Source: Tetrahymena elliotti 4EA | Taxonomy: Eukaryota; Ciliophora; Oligohymenophorea; Hymenostomatida; Tetrahymenidae | Reading direction: 5' to 3' | Assembly: GCA_000231825.2 (NCBI GenBank) | Contig: JH720334.1 | Span: 423,804 to 487,803 of the forward strand | Length of the DNA stretch: 64,000 nt | Shown: positions 50,432-63,160 of the stretch, piece after piece | How positions within the stretch are numbered: position 1 is the stretch's first letter | How the letters are laid out: every line of letters starts with the position of its first letter | Position numbers and translations under genes: made by a program | Notes under the pieces: generated by a model | Told to the model about the DNA's origin: nothing | What the model saw: only the letters and a program-made list of their open reading frames with translations | The model's database searches: none

Positions 50432-53400
50432 TCATTAGGGATTTTATGAGTTAATATAATCTACATTTTTTAAAATTTCGTTGACATTTACTATGTTCTC
50501 TATTCTGTATATTGAGGTTGAGTTTTAAGTTATAAGACCTTTATTTAGTTTTAGATATAGCTCATTATTTCTGCTGTTTGGATCCTCATAGATAGTTATA
50601 TGCTTAAGTATTAAAGGAGCAACCACTTCTTCGAAAATATGTGGAATTAAGAACTAACTTAAGGGAAGACCATCTAAATACATGTGGTGTGCATTTTTTT
50701 TGAGGATTTGATTTTCAAAAAACCAGAAGTGATCTTCTGAAGATAAGAAGAAACCATTTTCTTTACCAGTACTTTAGTTATAGATTGAAACTCTTATACC
50801 AAAAAATTTATTATTTGCTCCTATTGCTTCGAGTGTTATTGGGTACATATACACTTAGGATGGTGAGTTATTGGGTGAGTACTTATACAAGAGACGGGTA
50901 AATGCACCAGATAGATGAAGATTTTTAACTATTGGGTTTTCAGATTATCGAGTGCTTTTAGCGTTCTGAAGTGACTCATCCATTTTCTCATGGACATTTA
51001 GAGTAAAGTATTCAGGGAGATGACTAAGAATGCATACCTTTTCTGATAAGTGTAGACTTTGGTATCTAATATTATACATAGATTATACTTGATTGTAGGT
51101 ATAACTAGAAACACCTTAAGCCTTCAGCTTTTCTCCTCCTGGCCCAAAAGTGATGTAAATATTTTTCAAAATTATTTTTATTTCTCCGAAATCTGATGAT
51201 TTGATTTATTATCCTGGAGGAGGTCTTAATTGAGGAATAAAATTAGGATTATCTATACAGAGATGTATTTAACGTTTTTGTGCTAGAGACCAAATTCTTA
51301 CTCTAATGAAGTAAGGCGATTATAATAAGGCATTCATATCATTTATCTTATGGGTATTGAAGAGCTCTTATATTTAATCTATTGTATCATCAAGCTCCTT
51401 GACTAAAATTGCTTAGTTTAATATTTTGAAAGATTTTAACTTAGAGTCAGGATTTTTTTAATATTCATATTTTTAAGCAACTTCCATGTTTAAATTACGT
51501 TATTACATTTCCTTAATTAATTCATGTCTTTGATTTAACGATTCTTTAGTAATTCCTAGTATAGCATTTATTTCTTCTTTAGGAAACTCATTATCATTTA
51601 TCCACTCCATCCATTTCTTTTGACTTCCAGAATCTAAATCTAAATCAATTTTAATGCAATCACGTTTAGAAATTCTATTCAGCACAATACGGAAGGTGTT
51701 TCCTTCAATATGATGGAAGAATGTCATCATCTTCTCTCCTAAGAATGTTTTCTCATGGACTTCACTCAACAGTCCGGGGGCGTTTGATAAAAATTTAATT
51801 TCCTAATTTAAAATTGTAAAGGTTAAATAGAAATTTGGAAACAAATAAATTTACATTTTATTCTGGATCAATTGATGTGAAAGGTAAAATAAAACATTTA
51901 TTGAATAAATAAATATTTTAGCACATGTTTAATGATAAATTTATGGGAAGGATAGGAGAGTAATTTAAGTCTTGGAGAAGTTACTTGAGTTAATCTTTGA
52001 AGACTTATTCTGTTGCAACAATTTATTTATTTTTATTTTCTGCCTTAATTTCTAGCTAGCCTGATTTATACAACTTGCAATATATTGTAAATGGAGTTAC
52101 TCCATCAGGAAAGACTTGCTTTGAAAGACTGAATGATTCAAATGGACAATCATTCAAGATATTAAGAAGTTGAAGTATAGGTAGTGGAGGCTGTATTATA
52201 GGTGATTGAGTGCTATAAAATGGTGATCTTGGCATGCTTTCATATGCATCTTGTATGTTTTTATTTCCTTTACCTTTTGGGCTGGCTTTTTTATTGTTGC
52301 TTATACTATTACCATCAGAACTATTCTAATTTTTGTTACTTATTTCTGAATCTGTCCTCTTTTTTTCAAGTTTCTACATCTACTTTATTTAGTTTTCTAT
52401 CAATTGCTATTGTTGCTATTACAATTAAGATGTGTTTTGCTTTTACTATTCTATTAAACTATTTATAAGCTATTTAAGTTGTGTTATTTCTACTGCACTG
52501 CTTTATTTTTCTTTTTTAATTTGCTCATTTTAGTTAATGACTTCAATGATCATGTTCTTTATATTATCATCCAAACTCTAATTTTTCAAAATTTAAATAA
52601 TAAAAAAATTTAACATAAATAACAAGTAAAAAATTTACTGATAACTTATCTTAAGGAACTTTAATGTCACTGTTTAGATTATCTTTTCCTTCTTTTTCAT
52701 TCTCTTTTTTAAGCATATATTCAGACTAAACTCTTTTTGAATTTATCTTTTTAGAGAGAGAATCTGTGTTTTGCTCATTTTGATTATTTTTATGAGCATT
52801 TTGTTCTTTTATTTATTTATTATTCTTAAAATTTTCCTCATTCCTTTGCTGTTTTCTTCTGGCTTGAGCATCATATTCTTCTTCTAATTCTTCATCTACT
52901 TATTCTTGATCTTCCGATTCATAATATTCTCCAAATTAGTCAATAGGATCTTGCAATGACTCATTTGTTGCTATTTGATTATGCTTTTTTCTAGATGCTG
53001 GTCTGCTTAAGCTTTTTTTGGAACCATCATTATTTTGTCTATGTTATTACTTATCTGCTTACTAGTTTGATTAGTAATATTACCTATGTTGAAGATGTGA
53101 TTAACTTGAGTTAGTAGTAGCACTCTAATTTTACTGTTAATTATTTTAAGACTAGCTTATTGTTTTTTTTCTTGACTACTATCTGCCTTGCTATTGCTAC
53201 AATTGGTGACCAGAAATAAAGTACATATTTGCTCCATTCTAAGAAACATTAAAATCTTTATTTTAAATAGAAGAATTACTTTAAGGACGTTTATCAAAAT
53301 TATTCAAACTTTTATCATCTCGTTTAGCATTTTATATATCCATCTATGAATTCTAGGTATTTTATGAATTTGTTTAGAAATTTTTCTTCATTGCTAATTG

Positions 53401-55842
53401 TTATTAAGAAACTTCTGTTGTTATTCTTGTAGATGATTAATTCATACCAAGATAATAATTATTTTATGAATTTAAGTCGAGTAAAGATTATTTCCAGAGG
53501 CTTAGTTCTTTATCAAAATAAGATCTTCTAAATTTGATGTATCTCCTGTATTCTAAAATCTAATTATGATTCAATTCGAATTCGCATTCTTTCAATATCA
53601 AAAATACGCAAGGTAGAAGTTGAGAGGAAGTTGCATTGAGCCCAAATAAATTGTTGTTACTTGTTGTTGTCACGTTGTTTATTCCCATGTTAGATTATCC
53701 CAAGGTTTATGAATCAAATAGATCTGGTTCATCTGCTTGCTATAAAGAATATGGAGCAGATTATTGTTATTACTAATTTTATGTAGAGTACAAGATGTTT
53801 GAATCTAAAATTTTAGAAATAGCTTGAATTTTGCGATTAAAATTGTGTTCTTATCCAAAATATTTTCTTGTTAGGGATAAAGCATTTTTAATGAAAAAAG
53901 TATCAGCAGGAGTAATTAGAGGTAATTTCAATTATTATTTTGCTCTTTTAACTAATTCAGCATAAACATAACCAAATACCAACACAGAAACATCAGATAA
54001 AAATTGTTAATCTTCTTAAAGATATCTCATTTCAATATTCTTCATATTAGGAAAGACCTTGACTTCTTGAAACCCTATACTTTTTTACAACAAAACTTCA
54101 GCTTAATTCCAATCTTCAAGAAGAATGCATGAAAGAGCTACATTATTGAGTATACTTGGCTGGATTACAAGGCTTTTAATTTATTCGTTTTTCTATGAAT
54201 TCGAACTGCTTAATCTGGAATATTTTTCAATCAAACTAAACTAATCAAATGATAAAGCATAATTCTCCTTCTTCATATTAAAAACAGCAATATTATTTAA
54301 ATATGTAACTTTTTATGTAAAAACGATCTAATTAACTTAAGGATACTTAAACGCATATTATTGCTTGTAATTCTCATTTTCTTCAATGATCTTTTCCATA
54401 CAAACTTGAAAGGCTTCTGCCATTTAAGAAATATCATATTGCTACTATTTTTTGCTTAATTTTGAACTCCCATATGTATTTTCAAATCCATTGAATCCAC
54501 TAGGGTTGTAGTAGCTCTTGTGAAAAGAATTCGTGTCCATCATAATATTTAAATTTCCTTGATAAATCGTTGAAGTATTTGTACCTAAATTGATTTGTTA
54601 AACTGATTGACCAGGTGAAAACTAAGGAGTAGGAAAACTTTACATAGTAAAGCCACCTTGTGTAGAGCTGAAGTTAGTTTAACCATACGATAAGTAACTG
54701 TAGAATCGTGAGGCATAAACAAACAATTTGTTACGCTCTTAAAATAATTCAGAAAAACCACTCACCATCTAATTAAAGGTTAATGCATTTTTAAGGTATT
54801 CCCAAAAAATTTTTAATGCCTCTTCGAATTAGTTTTTGAGCATCAAGAAATCTAAAAGCTTCACAATTTTAGTTACATTTTATGTAGGAGGAATTTAATT
54901 GTTAGAAATAGAAAAGCTTTATGTGCTAATTTAATTTTAATTTAGTTAAGGCTTAGAAGATAATACTCCTTGAGTTGCTTTAAATAATTCTGGGCTTTAA
55001 ACTGAGCTACCTTAGAAAGGCTATTAACTTTATTGGTACTAGCTCATCTGATAAGTAGAGATGTCAGATCCATCTGTATTTATATTACCTTAAAAGTTTT
55101 AATTAGGGACGGACTAGTAGTTTAAATATTTTGGAGGAGTGAAGGGATTTCCTTATTGAGAAGGCTACCTTTAATGATATTCAGAAAAGGTAGTCTGTTC
55201 GAATTATTGCTCTGCCTACTTTTATTATACTTATTATTGTAACTACATCTAGTCTAAATATTAATAGTTGGAATATATTTCTGGCTCTTGCTAAATATTC
55301 TTAATAGACGAGTGAGCTGTTGCAGTATGAGGTCTCATTTTAATACCCTATTGATACGGACTATTTTGGATTCCCATTCCACTAGTAGAAGGTAAATTTG
55401 TTTGTGTTTTTAAATTTTTACTACTTCCTATTTTTTAAAGTTACTGAATAGTATGCTAATTATTAAGTAAAATAGGTTAAGACTTTGGCGTACTCACTTT
55501 CATTGATGATTGAGAAATCAATTATCTATGAGTCTAACTAGAATTCCTTGTAGAAGGTTGCTAAGTGCTAAAGTATTCTGTACGGTTAAAGGTATTAGCC
55601 TAGTTAGCCAAATTATTCTACTAAAACTACTACTATGGTGAATTAAAATGTTTATTTATTAATTGATAATTTTAATTCGGCGATTTGTACTACCCATTCT
55701 AAAACTATTACATCTAATGATGTGGCTACTATATTTCTTCCCTGGATATTAGTTAATATGGCTGCTAATTAGTTTGCATTGAATACTGCTATTGGTCTGC
55801 TAATGATTAAGTAATGTTTCCTTTTTTTCGCGTTAAATTCAT
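50432..55842 (-). CDS. Large Gln/Asn-rich protein of unknown function, 1765 residues
   Basis: Exons 55842-52639 (1068 codons), 52577-51855 (241) and 51802-50432 (457 with stop); introns of 61 and 52 bp. Residues 1-420 are extremely rich in Gln, Asn and Ser, much of it encoded by TAA/TAG, and probably disordered or prion-like. Residues about 420-800 look globular, with FEEALKIFWEYLKNALTFNQ and a Cys-poor helical region (IQPSILNNVALSCILLEDWN). Another Gln/Asn-rich, acidic, coiled-coil segment follows. The C-terminal 600 residues look folded again: FTIYCKLYKSGQLEIKAEN, FFHHIEGNTFRIVLNRISK, KKWMEWINDNEFPKEEINAI, ILKNIYITFGPGGEKL and DHFWFFENQILKKNAHHMYL. No known domain, signal peptide or membrane segment recognised. 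The second exon could hold one more short intron near 51.9 kb without changing the overall picture. A regulatory or RNA-granule role would be a guess. Confidence 0.85.
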
Positions 55843-57254
55843 CTAAATACCACTAATTGGGTTTTTTGCGAACAGATTATATATCAATAAATTTTTACAA
55901 AAAAAATATAATCTTTTTACTTTGTTTCACAATTTTCTTAAAAATTTATGATAAAAGACGCTTATCCATTTATTCTTTACTTTTAAAATCAAGCATCCTA
56001 TAATAATCTTAATGTTAATTTTCTTTCTTCTTTTTATATAAATACATGATCTATAGCAAGTATGTATGTATCTCATCTTTTTTAATAAAAACCCATCGAA
56101 ATGTGAAATGTTATAAAACTTAATGCAAAAGTACAAGATTTTTAGAGTACTTATTTGACTGACTCTTTTTATTTGAGTAATAGCATAATTAAATATATTT
56201 AAAGCGATTTTTATACATTTATACAAATATTATTTGCATTCAATCATTTTGAAAAAATTAACAAAGATTCATCTTTTATTTCTTCCTCAATAAAACTTAA
56301 ATTACTTAATGAACTCTTTTTCAAGAGTATTTTTATTAACAAAATCAATTATATTTAGATATTTTAAATTTATTTACTTTTAACAGATTCATTCTTCAAA
56401 AGCAATTGATATCCATTATTTCATTTTACTTAAAAAAATACTCCTTCTTTAAAAAAAATGTAAAAACTTAAATTCACAATAATGAATTTATTTTACATTT
56501 TGAATAAAATAAATAGTAAAATTTAAAAGTAATTAAAATAGAAATGTAAGTATTATTTGGCTAGATGTTCATTTTACAACTGAAATTGAAAAAGAATTTT
56601 TTTCTACTTTTGACATTATAAGCAGAATTGTTCTAATTAACTTATTTATTAATTATAATACTGATTTCTTAAAAGGGAAGGGAAGTCTGCGAATTATAAA
56701 AATTAATATTGTCTAATATCTTTATAAATTATTTTAAACATACGAAATATTTAAAAATAAGAATGGTTATCAATCAAAATAAGTTGCAAAAATAAAATGT
56801 GCTAGAAAATAATTAAAATTATCTATTTTAGTATAATTAAATATATTTTGTAACTGAATAGCATAATTTATTATTAATTGCTATATAAAATGTTTAATAT
56901 TTTAAATTTATTAAACTGTCTATTTTTTAAATAATTTATAAATAGGTTTTTAAGTGTTTAATTCATCGCAGCCAATTGATTTCATTTTGACTTTTTTGTG
57001 ATTTCTGCGGATGTTGAGTTTTAACACCTAAAAAGCTCAACATACATTTCTGTGATGAAATATAGATTCAGAATACCTCCATATACCTTTATTTATTTAA
57101 ATGTAATTTTATGAAACGAGCTTTTAATTTTTGAAGAAGAGAAATAAATTTATATTTTTAAAAGAAATTCGAATTAGATAATTATCTTACCGAATGAATC
57201 ATAAGAGGGAGGAATTCATATTTGTTCCTATTTTAATTTAATTAAGTTAGATAC
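55843..57254. other. Intergenic region
   Basis: 1.4 kb of A/T-rich DNA upstream of the large minus-strand gene and downstream of ALG8. It contains a G+C-richer, hairpin-forming block at 56967-57060 (listed separately). Confidence 0.5.
56967..57060. ncRNA. Candidate structured RNA or hairpin element
   Basis: In otherwise A/T-only DNA this 94-bp block can fold as two adjacent hairpins: CGCAG...CTGCG (5 bp, 56967-57010) and ATGTTGAG...CTCAACAT (8 bp, about 57012-57043), followed by a GTGATGA sequence. The two-hairpin layout recalls H/ACA guide RNAs and GTGATGA recalls a C box, but no complete box set is present. Strand not determined. It could be just a palindromic relic. Confidence 0.25.
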
Positions 57255-59662
57255 TCATTCAGTTTAAAAAACTTTTAATTATTACTCTTATTTCTGGAAA
57301 ATTATTTAATGAATAACATTTCCATAAATGGCTATGAGTGTTCCTGAAAATAAAATAGCTTTTCCAAAAAAGTTCAATCCAAATTTTTTATAATCATCCA
57401 AATTCTCGGTATGGATATAGCAATCTCTTTTCAAATAAGCCCAATAAGCTAAATGATAAATGAATAGACCTACCAGCTTCAATCCAGTTTCTTTTATTGA
57501 ATATTTAGAATAATATTAATTAATACTATCAATTTAATTTTCTCAAAATAAATTCTAATTAAGAAAAGATTTGAATTAATTTTGAATTGATTATTTATTC
57601 TCTTACCAGAATGCTCTGGGAGTAAGGGAAGTAAACCTACACCACTAACAAAAGAGAAAAGAAGCACATACCTATATATTTGACATTAGTAATAGATTTA
57701 ATTAATCTTTTAACTTTAACGATGATATTAATTTACTTGCTTCTATTTTATTTGCCTATAGCCCATAATTAATAGATTCCTAAAGGGAGCAATATAGCTT
57801 TTTCATGTACATGATAACCAAACATGTAGAATATGAACATTTGGATGCTGCTATACAGCAAAACATTTTGAGCTTTTGGATTTCTTATAATCTTATACCA
57901 CAATGGCTATAATTCAATATAATAAAGAATTGGTTTTTCAACTAAAAATATTTACTAATGAGAGGATAATTATTGCTAGAATAGTATATATAGGTTTTAT
58001 TTCAGGCAAAATATCAAATTAAGTCACTTGAACTACTCCGCTAGTCAATGTACTTTTAGTGCTGAGAGGAAGTCTTAGTATCTTTCTTGCTTTTGAATTA
58101 GTATTTAAAAATTACTTGTTAAAGAATAAAAATAAAATATCTCACCTATGCCTGAGAGAATTTTATCAGCAAAGCAATATAGAGACCAAAAGTTAGGGGC
58201 CCAATAAGCATGAACTAATCCTCTTTAAAAGGGAAACATTCTACTGAATATTTACTTTATAGCATCTAGGAATAATAATAGAAAGGATATTGATTAAAAG
58301 AGTTATTAAATTCTCTTTTTTTGAAGATTAAGGTTTGTAAGAGATAAATTTAATTCTTTGGGACAATTATTTGAAAGAGAGGATTAAAAGCACAATAGAT
58401 ACCAATGTTCAAGAAAGGAAGGAATGAAAAGAAGAATACAATTATGACACTAAGACCAAGCTTGAAGAAATTCTTAATGCTTAATGAATTATTTTTATCA
58501 AAGCAATAGTGCTTTAGCAAAAAGAAGAAAATGGCTGGTGCCTAATAAGAAATAATTTGTAAATTAGAGATTAAATTATAACCACGAATTATTTAAGTTA
58601 CAGAATAGAGAAATATGTGCTTGAAATTAAGAACGATACTAAATAGAATTGCTCCATATACTGATTTTCCCTATTAATAAATAATAAATAAATAAATCAA
58701 ATTCGATTGAAATAAAAGAGTTTCTTTCTATATCAATTTTATTGAATTTTATGGAAAGGAAAAAGGATTTAAAAGAAGCGAAGAATTTTAAAGATGTTAT
58801 CAGCATCTACTATATTTTTCAATTGTTGGTTTTCTAAGCAATAAAAATGTCTTTGGTAATTAATTTAAAAGAAAAGGAAGATTTTTTATTTTATTTACCT
58901 CAATAAATTTGGTTAAAGAGAGTATAAATATCCCCTAAAGTACTCCATTATATTAGAAATGAATACTGTCAACTAGTAAAAAACCAAACTGAAGAAAAAT
59001 AAAAAGCACAGCAAAAGAGTATTTTTATTTCTTTTTTCCAAAGCACACTTGTATAAAGTTGCAGATTGCATATAAAAAAAGAAGATCGCTAATTATCACA
59101 GATAATCTTTGAAATATTATTGTGTTTTAGCTTTTATATTCTTGCAGACTCTATAAATCAATAATTAAAATAGATGTTAATAGCATCTAAAAAATGAGGT
59201 ACTTCAAGCATCTTTTCATCAAAGAAACTGGCGGGAAATGTAAGAAAATACTCAAAGTATGCAAAGAGAGGAGGATAATCTAGAGTCCATATTGATATAT
59301 CCTTTTTAAGTTTAATTTTTGAGTGTTTGGATTGATTTAGTTTATTGGGTTTTTGGCATTAATATGTAATTTATTTTTTACATCATAATACCATTATCTT
59401 AATGGTAGATTGTATGTGATTCGAAGCCAATTTCGATGAACTTCAAAGTCAGTGCTATGACTATTAGTAAATGTAAAGTTAAATAGAGTATTTTATTTAT
59501 TTATTTAAATTCTATTCTTGGATATCAGAATGTAAAAATATCCATTATGTATGAAAGAATTGAGTGTATGTTAAATTTGAATATCAAAAAACTAATTCAA
59601 TTTTACTATGCAAACATCAAGAGCATTTTAATAAGAAACGAAATTAATAGTAAATCAATCAT
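57255..59662 (-). CDS. ALG8: ALG8-type dolichyl-P-Glc alpha-1,3-glucosyltransferase
   Basis: ER membrane enzyme that adds the second glucose to the lipid-linked oligosaccharide for N-glycosylation (GT57). Eleven exons: 59662-59607, 59460-59382, 59301-59203, 59150-58899, 58670-58602, 58541-58403, 58265-58146, 58089-57956, 57906-57737, 57671-57607 and 57490-57255; 473 codons, 472 residues, every phase consistent. Diagnostic ALG6/ALG8 blocks are visible in order: [13 protein letters not shown] (luminal acceptor/donor site), [75 protein letters not shown], and [13 protein letters not shown]. The HAYWAPN block and the [12 protein letters not shown] form favour ALG8 over ALG6. Many hydrophobic helices, as expected for a 10-12-pass protein. 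Introns are 49-228 bp. The last exon ends in a short polar tail and is slightly shorter than in animals. Divergent from the Gln-rich gene at 59942. Confidence 0.95.
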
Positions 59663-59941
59663 GTAATTTTTCAATCTTTTTCTTGTTTTTTATAAGAAAA
59701 AATTATAAAGAATTATTTTTATTGATAAAATATAACAAAAAGAAAAAGTAAAAAAAGTATAGATCTATCTTTCATATTTCATATTAGATACGATTCAAAA
59801 TATTTTTGAGTAAAAATAGGTAGACATATTGAATTTATACATTACAGCATCTTAGATTAATACATCCTAAATAATTTCTAAGGCTCATTTAATTTAAACA
59901 AGAGTGTGATAAGAAAGGCTACTTCAAATCCTACTTGAAAA
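59663..59941. promoter_or_regulatory. Shared divergent promoter region
   Basis: Only 279 bp separate the ATG of ALG8 (-) from the ATG of the Gln-rich gene (+), so both promoters must lie here. The sequence is A/T-rich without recognisable elements; inference from gene layout. Confidence 0.4.
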
Positions 59942-62797
59942 ATGACCGACATTATTATTTAAGAGAATTATTTAAAAAAGTAGAATGAAACAACAGATGA
60001 ATTGTCTTCAAAAATGACAAATTCCTTCAACATAGAGACTAGTCTAGAGAAACAGGGCTAGGAGAAAAGTTTTTAGTTAAGTTTTAATCCTTCAGTTAAT
60101 TAGGACAAAATATTAATTGAAAAATAAATAGAATTACCTCTGCCTTTTCATTAAAATAAAGAATTTGAAAAGAAAAGTGCGAATAGAGATTCAAACAATT
60201 AAAATTCTTCTATTCTAACTCCAAAACCTAATTATTATTAATAACATAATTAAATTAATTCTTCTAGAATCATTCCCCCTTACAATAATAATAAGTAATA
60301 CCACCACTAAGTTTATGAAAATCAATAGCCAAACATAATAAGAATTAGTCAGGCAGACTAGAGATTCAGAATTGAATAATAAAATAAATTTAAGATTGAT
60401 AAATAATAAGGTATTATTACACCTGCTGCTTCTGTTTCTGACATGAATGAAGATAATTAAAAAATGAATAATTAAATTTCTCGTATGCCTAATGATAATT
60501 TAAATCAAATAAATCCTATTAACCCGATTAATGATTTCTCAAAATTTAGTTACATCCCCGAAAAGCAATAAGATTATTAAAGATTAATTTCTGCCAATAA
60601 CAACAGAAATTAGATATATCAAAATTAAATAAATCAGCCTTGTTTTAATAGAATAGGTAGTAGAGATGGTATGTTACCCAAATAATATTTCAATAATTAT
60701 AACTCTTAGTTGGAGCGGTTGAGTATAGATCCATTACAAGATAGGTTCAGCTAGCTTTTCTTAACTCACCCTGATATAAATCGAAAGGAACACTAAATAC
60801 CACCAATTCTATAGCATCCAGAAATAAGCCTGGAGCAAATTCTTATTTACAAAAGTCATGATTATGATAATTTAAAGAATCAATTAAAACAAAAGAAAAC
60901 ATTATATGAATTGAGGTAAAAAACAAGATTTTAGTTAATTACACTTATCTAAAAAGAAAATAATAACCTTATAGAATAGAAGCTAAGATGTGTTGAACTG
61001 GTTCAATGTATTCAAGATTGTATAGACTTTATGGCTGGTATTAATGAAATCTAATCTTAGCTGTATGTGATAAGAGAAGAATAAGAAGAGATCAAGAAAA
61101 AAATTCACCTATAATAATAAATTTCTAAATAATTAAAACCTTAACCTATGCAGGATGAAACCATCAAGGTTGAGTATGATGCAAATGAGAAATGTGATAA
61201 AAGCTAAACAGTAATATCAATTGAAAATATTTAAAATAATTAAGATTAGAATACAACATAAGATGATAAAGCAGTCGATAAATAAATCGATTTAGAAATA
61301 AATGGCAATTAATTAAAAATCAAGGAAAATGTAATTTAGGGTGGGTAAATTCATAATGAGTTTTAGTAAGAATAAATTTTGATAAAGAAAGAAGGTGATG
61401 CTATTGACCGCACAATGCCTAATAATTAATTTAATTTAAATTAATAAGAAAATCAATTGTAAAATAAAAGTAAATATTCTCAACAGCATGAAGATGTAAT
61501 TCAGCAAAAATATCTCGATAAATTAATTCACCCTTTTAATGGTGTAAGCCATCCAGCTCTATAAGTGATTTCTCAACCATCAACTTAGATTAGTCGTCCT
61601 CCCCCTTATTCATTTGAAGTTCAGGATTTTCCTTATCAAAATTATTAGCACATATAGCTTGCTAATTCTAATCCCCGACCATTATTTCCCAGTAAGCCAT
61701 AGTTTAATCAGAATAATGGCCAAATTTAAACAATAGTTAAGGAAGAGCACATTCCAGAAACAGCAGTAGCACTATCACCGTCTAAGCAATTAGAAGACAG
61801 GGATGATGAAAATGAAAGCATGAGTGAAGAAGATAACAATAAAAAATATAATAATAGCATTTATAATTAGAAGAAACAATTCCCTTAAGATTAAAATTAA
61901 GTTTATTAGGCATTTGATAATCAAGTGAAAATAGAATAAGCAAATATTGATAATTATTTAGAGTATCAACAAATGGGTAGTCAATATCTTTATGCATAGA
62001 ATAATCAGGTGGGTTAAAACAATTCATCTCAACCCAAAGAATATAACAACTAAATTGAAATAAGAATGAGAAAAAGATTAGATAAAAAGCCAAAAAAACA
62101 CTCAGACACCAAAGATTTGATCAGATTCAGAAAAGGATAGGAAAAAGATGTTAAATAGTTAACTTATTTGTAGCTATCAGAGTAGGAACTTCAAAAGAAA
62201 TTATAATTTCATAACCAACTTAAGATTTTTATGTTATAATCTAGCAAATATATAAAAGAGTAAATTTTAGAGAAAATTAAATTAAATGAAGTTAAAGAAG
62301 AATAGGAAATTTATGAGTAGCATATTAGGTATTTAGATGCATTTAAGAACAGATTTACAAAAAGTGATTTATCTTATTTTTTGAAAATTATTAATGAAAT
62401 TAGCTACGAAGAAATTATAGATAACATGAAAGAATTAGATTAAAAGCTCAAACTCATCAAATAACGCAAAATAACTTATATCATCACAATCATTAAAAGC
62501 TTCACAAATGAAGATTAATTCAAATAAATCTTCCCAGAAGAAAATGAAGAAATCTTTGAGCAAAACTCTACATATTTGAGTGAGCATTTATTGTAGAATA
62601 GATAAAAAATATAATAAATTAATGAGTATATCGGTAAAATTAATTATTTCAACAAAATGAATCGTACATATCTCCAAAATTACTGTCTCTATTAGCTAAG
62701 CATAACTGCCTGTAAAAAGAAAGCCAGTAAACTGGATCAGCTCTATGTCAAAAACTATGTGCTCTAAATGCTTAATAACCCCAGCCATATTGAGTGA
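59942..62797 (+). CDS. Gln/Asn-rich protein of unknown function, 951 residues
   Basis: Uninterrupted single-exon frame of 952 codons. Residues 1-280 are Gln/Asn/Pro/Ser-rich and likely disordered. A helical segment (about 280-400) reads PLQDRFSQLFLTHPDI, LEQILIYKSHDYDNLKNQL and CVELVQCIQDCIDFMAG. The centre is again Gln-rich with proline clusters (STQISRPPPYSFEVQDF) and an acidic stretch (DRDDENESMSEEDNN). The C-terminal quarter is basic and helical: IEIRMRKRLDKKPKKHSDT followed by long coiled-coil-like segments to QMLNNPSHIE. A basic helix plus coiled coil after low-complexity regions could suit a DNA- or RNA-associated factor, but no named domain is recognisable and I assign none. TAA/TAG supply most glutamines. 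Confidence 0.85.
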
Positions 62798-63160
62798 TTT
62801 TTACTTTCAAAATAACTAAATTATTTAAAAATATTTGTCAAAGAAAAAAAAAAACAAACATGATGGGATTTAAATTTTTTTTAGATGTAAAAATTTATAA
62901 AAAATTGATTATTTGTTAGTTTGATTTTTCTATTTATTTTTTAAGGATTTCTATCTAATTTTTATAGAAATAATCACATCACAATCAATTTGGATCGAAT
63001 TTTTAAAAAAATAATCACAAAGAATTTCAATCTAAATATTTAAATTAGAAAATAAATGATTATTATATCAAAATCTTTTAATAAAAGGATAAACTAAAAA
63101 AAGCAGAGGAAAATAAAAAACATATAAATCTTTATAAAATATTTTGTTTTTGTTAGTATA
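62798..63160. other. Spacer between convergent genes
   Basis: 363 bp of A/T-rich 3' flanking DNA, nothing recognised. Confidence 0.5.
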
